A stretch of DNA of 55,404 nt from Candidatus Gastranaerophilales bacterium (GCA_944323475.1 CALUSQ010000011.1:1-55404), one strand, 5' to 3'; numbered from the stretch's first letter, positions 44,058-52,574 are shown. The notes: a model not told the origin generated them from the sequence alone. Numbers and translations: made by a program.

Positions 44058-45935
44058 TTAGTCTAAAATATTTTTGATATCTTCAACTATAAGCTCTTTT
44101 GTTAAATGATAACGTTGATAAAGTTCTTCTAACGGAACTCTATCAGTAAATTCCTTTTTAGAACCAAAGTTCAAAACTTTCATTGACGAATTTCCATAAT
44201 ATCTAGTAACTTTTTCACCAAAACCGCCATTAATTTCTCCATCTTCTAAAGTAATAACAACAGAATGGTCTTTTTTCAATTCTTCCAAAAGTTCCTTATC
44301 CACACCTGTGAGGTATCTTGGATTTATCAAAGTAGCATCAATTCCCAATTGTTTTTTAAGTTCTTCTTTTACCTGCTTACCTAGAGCAAAGAAGTTACCT
44401 GCAGCTATAATTGCAACTTTTTGACCTTTTTCTACCAATTTATATTTGTTCAATTGAGAATAGTCTGTTGTATCTTTTTCACCAGTTGAAACAATATCAC
44501 CTGCAGGAACTCTGATAAACACCGGATGTTCTTTTTGATTGTATGACCAATCTAACATAGCAAGGTATTCTTCTTTGTTTGTCGGAGCAAGATAGACAAT
44601 GTTAGGGATATTGCTGATTAATGAAATATCAAAAGTACAAAGATGTGTCATATCAGCATTTGAAATTCCGCCCCAATAAATCAGAATTGTAGCCGGAGAG
44701 TTATTCAATGCCAAGTCTTGTGACATTTGGTCATATGTTCTTTGAACAAATGAACTCATTAATGCAAGCACCGGTTTTGCACCATTTGTCGCAAGACCTG
44801 ATGCATATGCTATTGCATGTTCTTCTGCAATACCAACATCTGTATAATTTTCTCCCATTTTTTCTCTAAAATCTGGAGTAAAACCAAATACGCCCGGAGT
44901 AGCAGCAGTAATTGCAACAACAGGTTCTTTTGCTTGTTTTTTAGCAAGCAAATAATCTTTTGTTATTGAATTATAAGTTTCAACCTCGGCAGCTGCTGAT
45001 TTTTTATCAAGAAATCCCGGTAATGTCCAGTGATAAGTTTCTTTGTCCGTTTCTGCAGGAGTATAACCTTTACCTTTTAATGTATGAATATGAACGACTG
45101 TCGGTTTGTTAGTGTCCTTTACTTTTTTGAAGATTTCAATAAGTTTTTCAGTATTATTGCCTTCTTCTAAATAATAATATTCAAAACCTATTGCTTTAAA
45201 CACATTATTCTGTGCTTGGCCTTTTGTTTGACGAAGTTCTGCAAGATTTTTGTACAAACCGCCTTCATTTGGAGCAATAGACATTTCATTGTCATTTACA
45301 ATAATAATTATGTTGCTATCAAGCATAGCTGCATTGTTAAAACCTTCATACGCCTCGCCACCACTCAATGAACCATCGCCAATAAGAGCAATAACGTTGT
45401 ATTTTTCACCTTTCACATCTCTTGCTTTTGCCATGCCTGTTGCAAGACTGACAGATGTAGAAGTATGACCTATTACAAAATGGTCATGAACACTTTCTTT
45501 TGGATTAGAATATCCTGTAATTTCTTGCAAACGGCTGTCATCAATAAAACCATGTTTTCTACCTGTTAACATTTTGTGAGGATAAACTTGGTGAGACACA
45601 TCATAAACAATTTTATCCTTTGGTGAATCAAAAACATAATGCAAAGCAATCGTTGCTTCTACTATACCCAAATCAGGACCCAAGTGACCACCTATTGTGT
45701 TTACTCTGTTTAAAATACCTTCTCTTATATCATTTGCTAAAAGATCCATATCTTTTACAGAAAGTTTTTTTACATCTTCTGGGGAATTAACTTTGTTCAA
45801 AACAGTCATTGAATATTTCTCCTTATTTTTTGTATTAAGATATTTTCCATAATCAGTTTTTTGTTGTGCAGCAAATGCTGTAATACCAGTCACAAACAAA
45901 AAAACAACTAAAGTTAGAATAAATTTTTTTATCAT
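44058..45935 (-). CDS. DXS-like thiamine-diphosphate enzyme with in-frame N-terminal signal peptide
   Basis: 625 residues. From Met43 on it reads as a diverged 1-deoxy-D-xylulose-5-phosphate synthase: TIGGHLGPDLGIVEATIALH, VSHQVYPHKMLTGRK, ThDP site GDGSLSGG with IIIVNDNEMSI, and DVGIAEEHAIAYASGLA in the pyrimidine domain. It is shorter and more diverged than housekeeping Dxs and is probably a paralogue, so MEP-pathway activity should not be assumed. Residues 1-23 form a Sec-type signal peptide (FILTLVVFLFVTGITAFA). AAGGAG lies nine bases before Met43 (45809), an alternative start giving a cytoplasmic 583-residue enzyme. Its promoter carries the MerR element. Confidence 0.82.
   Translation of the reverse strand: MIKKFILTLVVFLFVTGITAFAAQQKTDYGKYLNTKNKEKYSMTVLNKVNSPEDVKKLSVKDMDLLANDIREGILNRVNTIGGHLGPDLGIVEATIALHYVFDSPKDKIVYDVSHQVYPHKMLTGRKHGFIDDSRLQEITGYSNPKESVHDHFVIGHTSTSVSLATGMAKARDVKGEKYNVIALIGDGSLSGGEAYEGFNNAAMLDSNIIIIVNDNEMSIAPNEGGLYKNLAELRQTKGQAQNNVFKAIGFEYYYLEEGNNTEKLIEIFKKVKDTNKPTVVHIHTLKGKGYTPAETDKETYHWTLPGFLDKKSAAAEVETYNSITKDYLLAKKQAKEPVVAITAATPGVFGFTPDFREKMGENYTDVGIAEEHAIAYASGLATNGAKPVLALMSSFVQRTYDQMSQDLALNNSPATILIYWGGISNADMTHLCTFDISLISNIPNIVYLAPTNKEEYLAMLDWSYNQKEHPVFIRVPAGDIVSTGEKDTTDYSQLNKYKLVEKGQKVAIIAAGNFFALGKQVKEELKKQLGIDATLINPRYLTGVDKELLEELKKDHSVVITLEDGEINGGFGEKVTRYYGNSSMKVLNFGSKKEFTDRVPLEELYQRYHLTKELIVEDIKNILD
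45819..45824 (-). promoter_or_regulatory. Internal ribosome binding site before Met43 of the DXS-like gene
   Basis: AAGGAG on the minus strand, nine bases before the ATG at 45809-45807. It is the best Shine-Dalgarno match in the gene and precedes the residue where family members normally begin. Confidence 0.75.
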
Positions 45936-45965
45936 AACATTCCTCTATCTTTGCTTCCAATTACA

Positions 45966-45996
45966 ATTTTATCTCTTGATAGCTACTCTAAGTCAA
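45966..45996 (-). promoter_or_regulatory. MerR-type promoter/operator of the DXS-like gene
   Basis: On the minus strand -35 TTGACT (45996-45991) and -10 TAAAAT (45971-45966) are 19 bases apart. The spacer begins TAGAGTAGCTATCAAGA; by eye, 26 of 31 positions match the element at 43088-43118. The inverted repeat is imperfect here. The signal-peptide ATG lies 31 bases downstream with AGAGGA ahead of it. Confidence 0.82.
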
Positions 45997-46032
45997 GTAC
46001 TAAAATTAAAATAATGCAATGTTTGCTAATTT

Positions 46033-46635
46033 TTATTTATCTCCATCAATAAACCAATTGATTAAAGGCTTTTTATCACCAAATTTTATATTAAAACTTT
46101 CTTCAAACACATCATCCGTTAAATATTTATAGCTTATATTAAAACCTAATGGTTCTTCTTTTACTCTTAATTTTTTATATTTCCTTAAAGAAATTTTATT
46201 ACTTTTTAAATTTAAAACATTTGAATAATTTAATCCCAAATCTGCACAAAATGGTGCTTTTATTTCACCATCTATTATTTTTGTCATAAGTCCAAAAGTT
46301 CGACAGACAACTCCTCTGTAATCATAAACAGAACATACATTGTCAATCAAAAACGGACAATCATAACGAAATTTTTTACCTCTAAACTTATTTTTTTTAT
46401 TTGCAACTTTTTGAAGATTTTCTTCAATTTTTTGTTGCGTTTTTTTATCTAATTTTAAAAAACCTGTCAAGAGATATTTTATTTCTAACAAAGAATATGG
46501 AAACTGTGCTTTTTGACAGCATCTTGCACAACCTTTTTTACAAAATACAAAAGGTTTTTGACTGGCAAAAAACTTTAAAAGTTTTGAATCTAAAAATTGA
46601 AGATAATTTTCATAATTTTTGAGCATTATGTCCAT
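46033..46635 (-). CDS. YkgJ-family cysteine cluster protein
   Basis: 200 residues. The cluster FCKKGCARCCQ (about 31-40) is followed by CPFLIDNVCSVYDYRGVVCRTFG near residues 90-115 and FCADLGLN near 130, the cysteine pattern of the YkgJ family thought to bind a metal or iron-sulfur cluster. Function is unknown. No signal peptide. The start is either Met1 (46635) or Met4 (46626); neither has a strong ribosome binding site, though a TAAAAT lies seven bases before Met1. Confidence 0.82.
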   Translation of the reverse strand: MDIMLKNYENYLQFLDSKLLKFFASQKPFVFCKKGCARCCQKAQFPYSLLEIKYLLTGFLKLDKKTQQKIEENLQKVANKKNKFRGKKFRYDCPFLIDNVCSVYDYRGVVCRTFGLMTKIIDGEIKAPFCADLGLNYSNVLNLKSNKISLRKYKKLRVKEEPLGFNISYKYLTDDVFEESFNIKFGDKKPLINWFIDGDK

Positions 46636-46642
46636 ACTTTAT

Positions 46643-46648
46643 ATTTTA
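46643..46648 (-). promoter_or_regulatory. -10-like TAAAAT seven bases before the YkgJ-like ATG (leaderless candidate)
   Basis: On the minus strand TAAAAT is followed by ATAAAGT and the ATG at 46635. No clear Shine-Dalgarno. It is one of several genes here with this spacing. Confidence 0.3.
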
Positions 46649-46720
46649 TGCATTTATTATGAACCTAGGTCAACTTTTAAAATAAATTATGATAAAATTT
46701 TCTATAAAAGGAAAAAACAC

Positions 46721-46975
46721 ATGAAACTATCACCTGTAAATCCTATTAACAAAAATGCATCTTCTGCACAAACCAAGAAGAAACCCAATTATGTAAAAAT
46801 TACAGGATATGCTGCGGTTACAGCAGGCATAGTTAGTGTAATCGCAATAAAAAATAAAAGCCCTAAACTGCACAAAAACTTTGCATACCTTTCAGGTTTT
46901 TTTACCGCTGCACATATCGGTATTTTAGAATGGTATAAACACAAAAAAGCTCCTAAAAAACAACAAAATAACTAA
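46721..46975 (+). CDS. Small membrane protein of unknown function
   Basis: 84 residues from ATG 46721, supported by AAAGGA eight bases upstream and a TATGATAAAAT promoter-like box; a longer frame from 46619 is not supported. A polar Asn/Lys-rich start (KLSPVNPINKNAS) is followed by two hydrophobic helices (about 25-42 and 54-70) and a basic tail ending KKAPKKQQNN. The family is not recognised. It shares its style with the small proteins at 18800 and 30871. Confidence 0.65.
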   Translation: MKLSPVNPINKNASSAQTKKKPNYVKITGYAAVTAGIVSVIAIKNKSPKLHKNFAYLSGFFTAAHIGILEWYKHKKAPKKQQNN

Positions 46976-47008
46976 ATAAAAAATTACTTGATTGGTGCAA
47001 GAAATTTA

Positions 47009-49810
47009 TTATTTAATTTTTTTCAATGAAGATAAGAAATTAAAATTCTGAACATCACCATCGACTTTTGTCAAAAATACCTGACAATCATTTTCATCAG
47101 CATCAATAGGAGGAAGCTGCTCAAGCTCTGCAGAGTAATAAAGGCTTTCGTTTCTGCTGCCTAAAGAAACTCTATTTGCCAAACTATTTAAAGAAATATT
47201 TCTCATAAATCCTGCAAAGCCTTTGTTTTTGTTGCTGAATTTTGTATAAATACGTAACATTGCATCACCTGTTACAAGGTCATATCTTCCAATGATAAAT
47301 GAACTCAACTGAGGTGCAGAAGATTTTATCATCATTTTTTCAATAACATTGTTTTTAATAACAAGATCACCATTAATGCTATTAAAATTACCTTCTGGCA
47401 CATTGACCAAATCAAAAATAGTAGATGGACTAATCATTGTAAGAGGATTTCTAAACAATGCAGCAAATTTTAATGCATATTCAACAAGCCCGACTTTTTG
47501 AATAGTACCGTCTTTTACATCAAATTTTATACGACCGTTCAATTGTAAAGTATCATCTGTATTAAGATTAATAAAACCACGAGCTTTTCCTGTTATTTCT
47601 CTTGGCAAAGCTAGCAATGTCGTTGCAATGAGGTCGGAATTTATATCTTTAACGCCAAGTTTTATTGAATATTTATGTTTCATCAAATCACAATGAACCT
47701 TAAGAGAAGATGTACCTTCTGCAAAATCAAATTTATTTGAATTTATCTGCAATATACCATCTTTATCAAGAGTAAGATTTGCTATTAAATTACCAAATTT
47801 AATATCCTTGTAAAATCCTTGTACAACTTCTAAAATACATTTTTCAACAATTATGAGCCCTGTATTAAAAGTATACGCATCATCATCTTCACTTTCCGAA
47901 TCCGTACTTGCTAATGAAGCTGTATCTATTTTTTGATTTTGCCCATTAGGTACTGCTCCGACCGCAGCAGTATTTTGCTGATTCATTGATTTCATAATTC
48001 TGTCTACATCAATGTTATCAACAGTTAAATGAATATCCTTTATAATAACAGGCAGAATCATTTCATTTTTAATGTTTCCGTTAAACTTGTATTCGGATTT
48101 CTTAAAACGACCAAAAGCATTTATATGTAACATATCCTTGTCTGTGTAGAAAACAGCATCTTTAATAGACAAACGTTGCGATGGAATTCTTACTTTTTGC
48201 ATTGTAAGTTTTCCTTTAAGTTTAGGAACTTTACCAAAGTTCAAATACTCTAATTGTCCTGCAATTTTACCTTTTTTAAAGATTTTTTGTCCAATTAGTA
48301 CATTTAAAAATTCACTTGGCAATGGGTTAGGAATTTCAAATCCCATTTTTTTCAAAATAAAGTTTTTGCAATCATAAATACCATTTATAGACAAAATAGG
48401 TTTAATATTTCTTGTATTTTTATTTATTTCTTTTGCAATGTAGTAATTTATAGAATTTATATCAAGAATATTATTTTCAAAATGCATATCAGCTTTGAAA
48501 GCTCTATCATATCCAACAGGACTCAAAGATGCACCATCAACAAGAATATCTTGCCCTGTCGGAACTTTACCCATAATAGAAAAGTCCATTTTATTATATT
48601 TAGACTTCACTATCATTTTTGCACCACAAGGTCCAGTTAGGGTCAAAGGACATCCTGCAAGTTTAGAAATATAGTTTTTCATCAAATCATTTGTTGCCAA
48701 ACCATTAATTTCAATATTTGTATCTACAGATTTTGTATAATCGTCAACCGTTCCTGAAAGTTTTGCAGTATTAGATTTGCTACTTCCATACCAACCTTCA
48801 AAATCTCTTAGTGTGATTCTTTTTTCATCTATATCAATAAAACCCTTATCTAAATATACAGGTAAATTGTTTACAGGTATAATTTTTAATGTAGATTTAT
48901 TTAATTTAACTAAGCCTTTCAATGTTTTGTTGGTTAAATTGATATTAAAATCAAAACTGCCTTTCATATCTTTGAAATAAGATATCATTTCTTTTCCGTT
49001 AGGAATAACCAAATTTGTTTCAAGCAGTTCAACAACATTTTTTACATCAAAATTGTTAGAATAAACCGTAACATCAAAATTATTTTTTTCATCAGAAACA
49101 GCATTAATATAAACTTTTGAGTCATTAATACCTAAAGTCCCTCTTTCAATAAAAAGTTTTCTGTCTTTAATAAAAACAGTACGATTGCTGTTTAGAGTAA
49201 ATCTGACTTTTTCTCCACATTTTTCGACATCAGCAATTATATTAAAGCCAACAAATTTAGGCTCTTTAAGTGCGCTAATACCTGAATTAGAAACATCAAC
49301 TTTGATATGTGTGTCTTTGTCCATATCATATACAATTATGCACTTTTTGACATACATAAGAGCATCAAACCATTTTATTTTCCAATCAAATTTAGATTGT
49401 TCTTGTTGTTTTTGAGGCTCTCCAGCGAGCAACATCAATTTATTTACATCAGCATAAATATAGTCTAATCCTATTTTTTTAAGAATTATTGTCTTCTTAA
49501 AAATTTCAGCAAAAGACAAAGCAACATCAAGATTTTTAATTTCCAAAAGATTTGATTTTTCTTTTTTCAAAGATAATTTATCAACTTTAAAAACAATAAT
49601 CGAAGACAATGATGTTTTCAATACAGGTTTTTCTATCTGCAAATCAGCGTTCAGATTATCTTTTACAGCCTCTTCAACAACAGTTATAAGTTCCGGATTT
49701 GAAACCATAGCAGGAATAATTTTTGTATAAAAAACAAAAGGAAATACTACAAAAAATGCAATAATTAAACTAAATAAAGCTATAAATATATTCTTTTTTG
49801 ATAAATTCAT
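47009..49810 (-). CDS. AsmA/TamB-like large envelope protein
   Basis: 933 residues with one N-terminal membrane anchor (about 8-30) and then a long beta-rich body expected in the periplasm. The AsmA-type start (NADLQIEKPVLKTSLSSIIVFKVDKLSL, then DVALSFAEIFKKTIILKKI) and the C-terminal region (ALKFAALFRNPLTMISP, FNSINGDLVIKNNVIEKMMIKS, then FIIGRYDLVTG) match AsmA-like/DUF3971 proteins, which form lipid-conducting bridges between membranes. A disordered linker rich in Ser, Asp and Glu occurs near 640. The start is preceded only by a weak GGA. Confidence 0.78.
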   Translation of the reverse strand: MNLSKKNIFIALFSLIIAFFVVFPFVFYTKIIPAMVSNPELITVVEEAVKDNLNADLQIEKPVLKTSLSSIIVFKVDKLSLKKEKSNLLEIKNLDVALSFAEIFKKTIILKKIGLDYIYADVNKLMLLAGEPQKQQEQSKFDWKIKWFDALMYVKKCIIVYDMDKDTHIKVDVSNSGISALKEPKFVGFNIIADVEKCGEKVRFTLNSNRTVFIKDRKLFIERGTLGINDSKVYINAVSDEKNNFDVTVYSNNFDVKNVVELLETNLVIPNGKEMISYFKDMKGSFDFNINLTNKTLKGLVKLNKSTLKIIPVNNLPVYLDKGFIDIDEKRITLRDFEGWYGSSKSNTAKLSGTVDDYTKSVDTNIEINGLATNDLMKNYISKLAGCPLTLTGPCGAKMIVKSKYNKMDFSIMGKVPTGQDILVDGASLSPVGYDRAFKADMHFENNILDINSINYYIAKEINKNTRNIKPILSINGIYDCKNFILKKMGFEIPNPLPSEFLNVLIGQKIFKKGKIAGQLEYLNFGKVPKLKGKLTMQKVRIPSQRLSIKDAVFYTDKDMLHINAFGRFKKSEYKFNGNIKNEMILPVIIKDIHLTVDNIDVDRIMKSMNQQNTAAVGAVPNGQNQKIDTASLASTDSESEDDDAYTFNTGLIIVEKCILEVVQGFYKDIKFGNLIANLTLDKDGILQINSNKFDFAEGTSSLKVHCDLMKHKYSIKLGVKDINSDLIATTLLALPREITGKARGFINLNTDDTLQLNGRIKFDVKDGTIQKVGLVEYALKFAALFRNPLTMISPSTIFDLVNVPEGNFNSINGDLVIKNNVIEKMMIKSSAPQLSSFIIGRYDLVTGDAMLRIYTKFSNKNKGFAGFMRNISLNSLANRVSLGSRNESLYYSAELEQLPPIDADENDCQVFLTKVDGDVQNFNFLSSLKKIK

Positions 49811-49881
49811 ATTATTGTTCCATCAATAAAATCAACTCTTCTACAAAAAATTATAACATAATACATAAGATGAAACATTTA

Positions 49882-49890
49882 TGCTATTAT
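49882..49890 (+). promoter_or_regulatory. Extended -10 TGCTATTAT six bases before WG-repeat gene ATG (leaderless candidate)
   Basis: TGC-TATTAT ends six bases (TCTTTT) before the ATG at 49897. No Shine-Dalgarno is present. The TG dinucleotide makes it an extended -10 that needs no -35. Confidence 0.5.
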
Positions 49891-49896
49891 TCTTTT

Positions 49897-50805
49897 ATGA
49901 AAAAGTTTTTGGTTTTTATAGGGTTATTTTTAATAATTCAAAATAATGTTTGCGCCCAACAAACTACCACTAATACAGCTGTACACAAAATGTCTGATAT
50001 GGTTGTATATAGTGAGGACAACCTTTTTGGTCTCAAAGACAAAGCAGGAAATGTTATTGTTCCAGCCAATTACAAAAAACTGATTCGACTTGGCAACAGC
50101 TCTTGGATAATCCAAGAAAAAAATCGATTCGGCATCATCGACAGCAATGGCAACTACTTGGTGAAACCAAAATACAGACATGTTGAGCGAGTTTTTGGCA
50201 AATATGCAAAACTTGGAAATGAAAACGATTACGGGTTGTATGATGAAACAGGTAAAGCCATAATTTCACCAGAATACAGCTCTATTGAACCGTTATTCGG
50301 TCAAATGTTTCTAACCTGTAGAAATTTCAAATACGGTATAGTAAATGAAGATGGAGAAAAACTATTAGGTAATGAATTTGATGATATATACATGCCTGAT
50401 CCTCATTCAATTAGATTGAGATATGAAGGTGAATGGTATCAAATTGAAAGCTTGACACAAGATGATATTGAAATGCCTGAAGGTGTAAAAAAAGTAACAA
50501 TAAATGATAAAGAATTTAAAGTTACTCATTTGGTTTCAAATACAGGAGTCTTTTCAGGTTACTATACATTGACGGCAGCAGATTATATTTTAAAAATCTT
50601 TTCTTCTATTTCACCGGCATATGAACAAACAATCGATGATTTGATGTTTTCACAAGGAGCTGATGGTGTTTCTATATTTGTAAAACTTGGTTGGCTACCA
50701 AAATTCCCGTTTACATATGCAAAAAAATATTATTATAATTTTAGAGCACCAAACAATGGTCCTCTTTCTGATGTGAGATACGATTTAAAAAGAAAAATAA
50801 AATAA
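49897..50805 (+). CDS. Exported WG-repeat protein
   Basis: 302 residues from ATG 49897; the frame is open from 49798, but MKKFLVFIGLFLIIQNNVCA is a clear Sec signal peptide that sets the start. Residues about 35-165 contain four WG (KWG) beta repeats: LFGLKDKAGNVIVPANYKKL, RFGIIDSNGNYLVKPKYRHV, DYGLYDETGKAIISPEYSSI and KYGIVNEDGEKLLGNEFDDI. The rest (170-302) is of unknown type. WG repeats are thought to mediate binding in the envelope. Its stop is four bases from the stop of the convergent DUF4145-like gene. Confidence 0.85.
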   Translation: MKKFLVFIGLFLIIQNNVCAQQTTTNTAVHKMSDMVVYSEDNLFGLKDKAGNVIVPANYKKLIRLGNSSWIIQEKNRFGIIDSNGNYLVKPKYRHVERVFGKYAKLGNENDYGLYDETGKAIISPEYSSIEPLFGQMFLTCRNFKYGIVNEDGEKLLGNEFDDIYMPDPHSIRLRYEGEWYQIESLTQDDIEMPEGVKKVTINDKEFKVTHLVSNTGVFSGYYTLTAADYILKIFSSISPAYEQTIDDLMFSQGADGVSIFVKLGWLPKFPFTYAKKYYYNFRAPNNGPLSDVRYDLKRKIK

Positions 50806-50809
50806 AAAA

Positions 50810-51499
50810 TTATTTATTAAAGATTAAAAAATACACAACAGCAATAATTAAACCTGCAATTATTGTTTCAAGAATTTCTCTCCACAAAGGTTTTTTGTCA
50901 TAATTATTTTTGTTGTTTTCTTCAAACTCAAAATCATCTTGTATTTTTTGTTTTTTAGATTTATTAGATGATTTTGTTTTTTTAGTATTTTGTCTTTTTC
51001 TCGCTTTTTCTGACTTTTCTTTTTCCAAATTATATTTCTCGCTCAAAGATTGTTTTTTACTTTTTTTACCTGTAGCAAGAAGTTCATCATCAAACTGCTG
51101 TTGAAGATATTTTGAATCTAATCCTTTTTTAAAAACAGCATAATTTAAAGCAGCTTCAAAAGCTCTATGCATGCACTCTATTGCAGCATTGCCATCTTGT
51201 TTTACCGTTAAAGAATGGACTGATGCATTCCCTGCTTTTTTCAGAAAATATAAATCATCTAAAAACTCTTTTTCAAAATCATTTTGTGCAGGAGTGTCTT
51301 TTAAAGTCGCAAGCATATCATCAAAAGATGCATCCGACTGAACTCTGTCACCAACTACATCACGACACATATTTTCTGCAAGACGTCTTGTTTGAGTAAT
51401 ACACTGTTCAAAATATTCGTCTCTGAATAATTTTTCAGCTTCATAAGCTATAATAAAAAGATTTTCATTAACACGTTTTAAAAAATTAAAATTACTCAT
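50810..51499 (-). CDS. DUF4145-like protein with C-terminal membrane anchor
   Basis: 229 residues from ATG 51499; an in-frame TTG six codons earlier is actually the -10 region. The N-terminal part (FLKRVNENLFIIAYEAEKLF, CITQTRRLAENMCRDVVG, LKKAGNASVHS) is the helical DUF4145 type found in restriction subunits and defence-linked proteins. A Lys/Ser/Gln-rich linker (about 145-200) leads to a single C-terminal helix (about 207-227, ILETIIAGLIIAVVYFLIF), so the protein is tail-anchored with the DUF4145-like part in the cytoplasm. Function is unknown. It has no ribosome binding site. Confidence 0.65.
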   Translation of the reverse strand: MSNFNFLKRVNENLFIIAYEAEKLFRDEYFEQCITQTRRLAENMCRDVVGDRVQSDASFDDMLATLKDTPAQNDFEKEFLDDLYFLKKAGNASVHSLTVKQDGNAAIECMHRAFEAALNYAVFKKGLDSKYLQQQFDDELLATGKKSKKQSLSEKYNLEKEKSEKARKRQNTKKTKSSNKSKKQKIQDDFEFEENNKNNYDKKPLWREILETIIAGLIIAVVYFLIFNK

Positions 51500-51505
51500 A
51501 AAAAA

Positions 51506-51511
51506 ATTATA
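51506..51511 (-). promoter_or_regulatory. Consensus -10 TATAAT six bases before DUF4145-like ATG (leaderless candidate)
   Basis: On the minus strand TATAAT is followed by six T and the ATG at 51499. No Shine-Dalgarno is present. The spacing is identical to the boxes at 19185 and 34286. Confidence 0.5.
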
Positions 51512-51600
51512 ATACAAAACATTTGCTGTATTATACTTTCTTCTGATGAAAATTAATAAATATTCTGATAAACTCCAAAAGCTACAAAAGGAGAAAATCT

Positions 51601-52566
51601 ATGTCATCACCAAACTCAAAATTACCAAACCTCGGAACAAAAACAGAAGAATTTATTACAGAACTCGAAGAACAATATAATAAACCTATTTATAAAATGG
51701 CACCTCAAGATGCCAGAACTTTTTTAGAAAATCTGCAAAAAAAGAATTATAAAAATATAAAAGCCAATACAACAGATACAAAAATTTTTGAAAACGGAAC
51801 AAATATTGATATAAGAATAGTAAGACCGCAAAATAATAAAGATAAACTTCCTGCAATATTGTATATCCATGGGGGAGGCTGGATACTAGGCAGTAAAAAC
51901 ACCCATGATATGTTAATAAAAAATCTCGCTAATCTAACAAAAACTGCCATAATTTTTCCTGACTATTCAAAATCTCCTGAAGCAAAATATCCTGTTGCAA
52001 TTAACGAAATTTATACAGTTCTAAAATATATTTATGAAAATCCTGAAGAATTAAATATAGACAAAACAAAAATAGCAATAGCAGGTGACAGTGTCGGAGG
52101 GAATATGGCAACAGTAACTGCACTGAGAGCCAAAAATCAAAATGGGCCCAAAATAGCTGCGCAATGCCTTTTGTATCCTGTAACAAGTGCTGATATGGAT
52201 ACACAATCTTATAATGATTTTAAAGACGGACCTTGGCTAACAAAAGAAGCAATGAACTGGTTTTGGAATGCATATATTTCAGACAAAAATGATTTAAAAG
52301 ACCCATATGTATCACCACTAAATGCTGACACGGAGGACCTTGTCGAAATGCCTGACACTCTTATAATAACTGATGAAAATGATGTTTTAAGAGATGAAGG
52401 TGAAGCTTATGCTCAAAAACTAGATATGGCAGGAGTAAATGTATTAAATATAAGAACTAATGGAACGATTCATGACTTTTTGATGCTAAATGCTTTATCA
52501 GAAACACCCCAAGCAAAAGGTACACTAATGATTGTATCTGAATTTTTAAAAAAATATTTAAAATAA
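51601..52566 (+). CDS. Alpha/beta hydrolase of the hormone-sensitive lipase (HSL) family
   Basis: 321 residues. The oxyanion motif HGGGW begins at residue 90 and the nucleophile elbow GDSVGG is at 162-167 (Ser164). The acid residue lies in IITDENDVLRDEG near 260-270 and the histidine in GTIHDF near 295. The family hydrolyses short-chain esters; the substrate is unknown. No signal peptide. AAAGGAG precedes the ATG. It is convergent with pyruvate kinase across a shared terminator. Confidence 0.92.
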   Translation: MSSPNSKLPNLGTKTEEFITELEEQYNKPIYKMAPQDARTFLENLQKKNYKNIKANTTDTKIFENGTNIDIRIVRPQNNKDKLPAILYIHGGGWILGSKNTHDMLIKNLANLTKTAIIFPDYSKSPEAKYPVAINEIYTVLKYIYENPEELNIDKTKIAIAGDSVGGNMATVTALRAKNQNGPKIAAQCLLYPVTSADMDTQSYNDFKDGPWLTKEAMNWFWNAYISDKNDLKDPYVSPLNADTEDLVEMPDTLIITDENDVLRDEGEAYAQKLDMAGVNVLNIRTNGTIHDFLMLNALSETPQAKGTLMIVSEFLKKYLK

Positions 52567-52574
52567 AAATAAAA

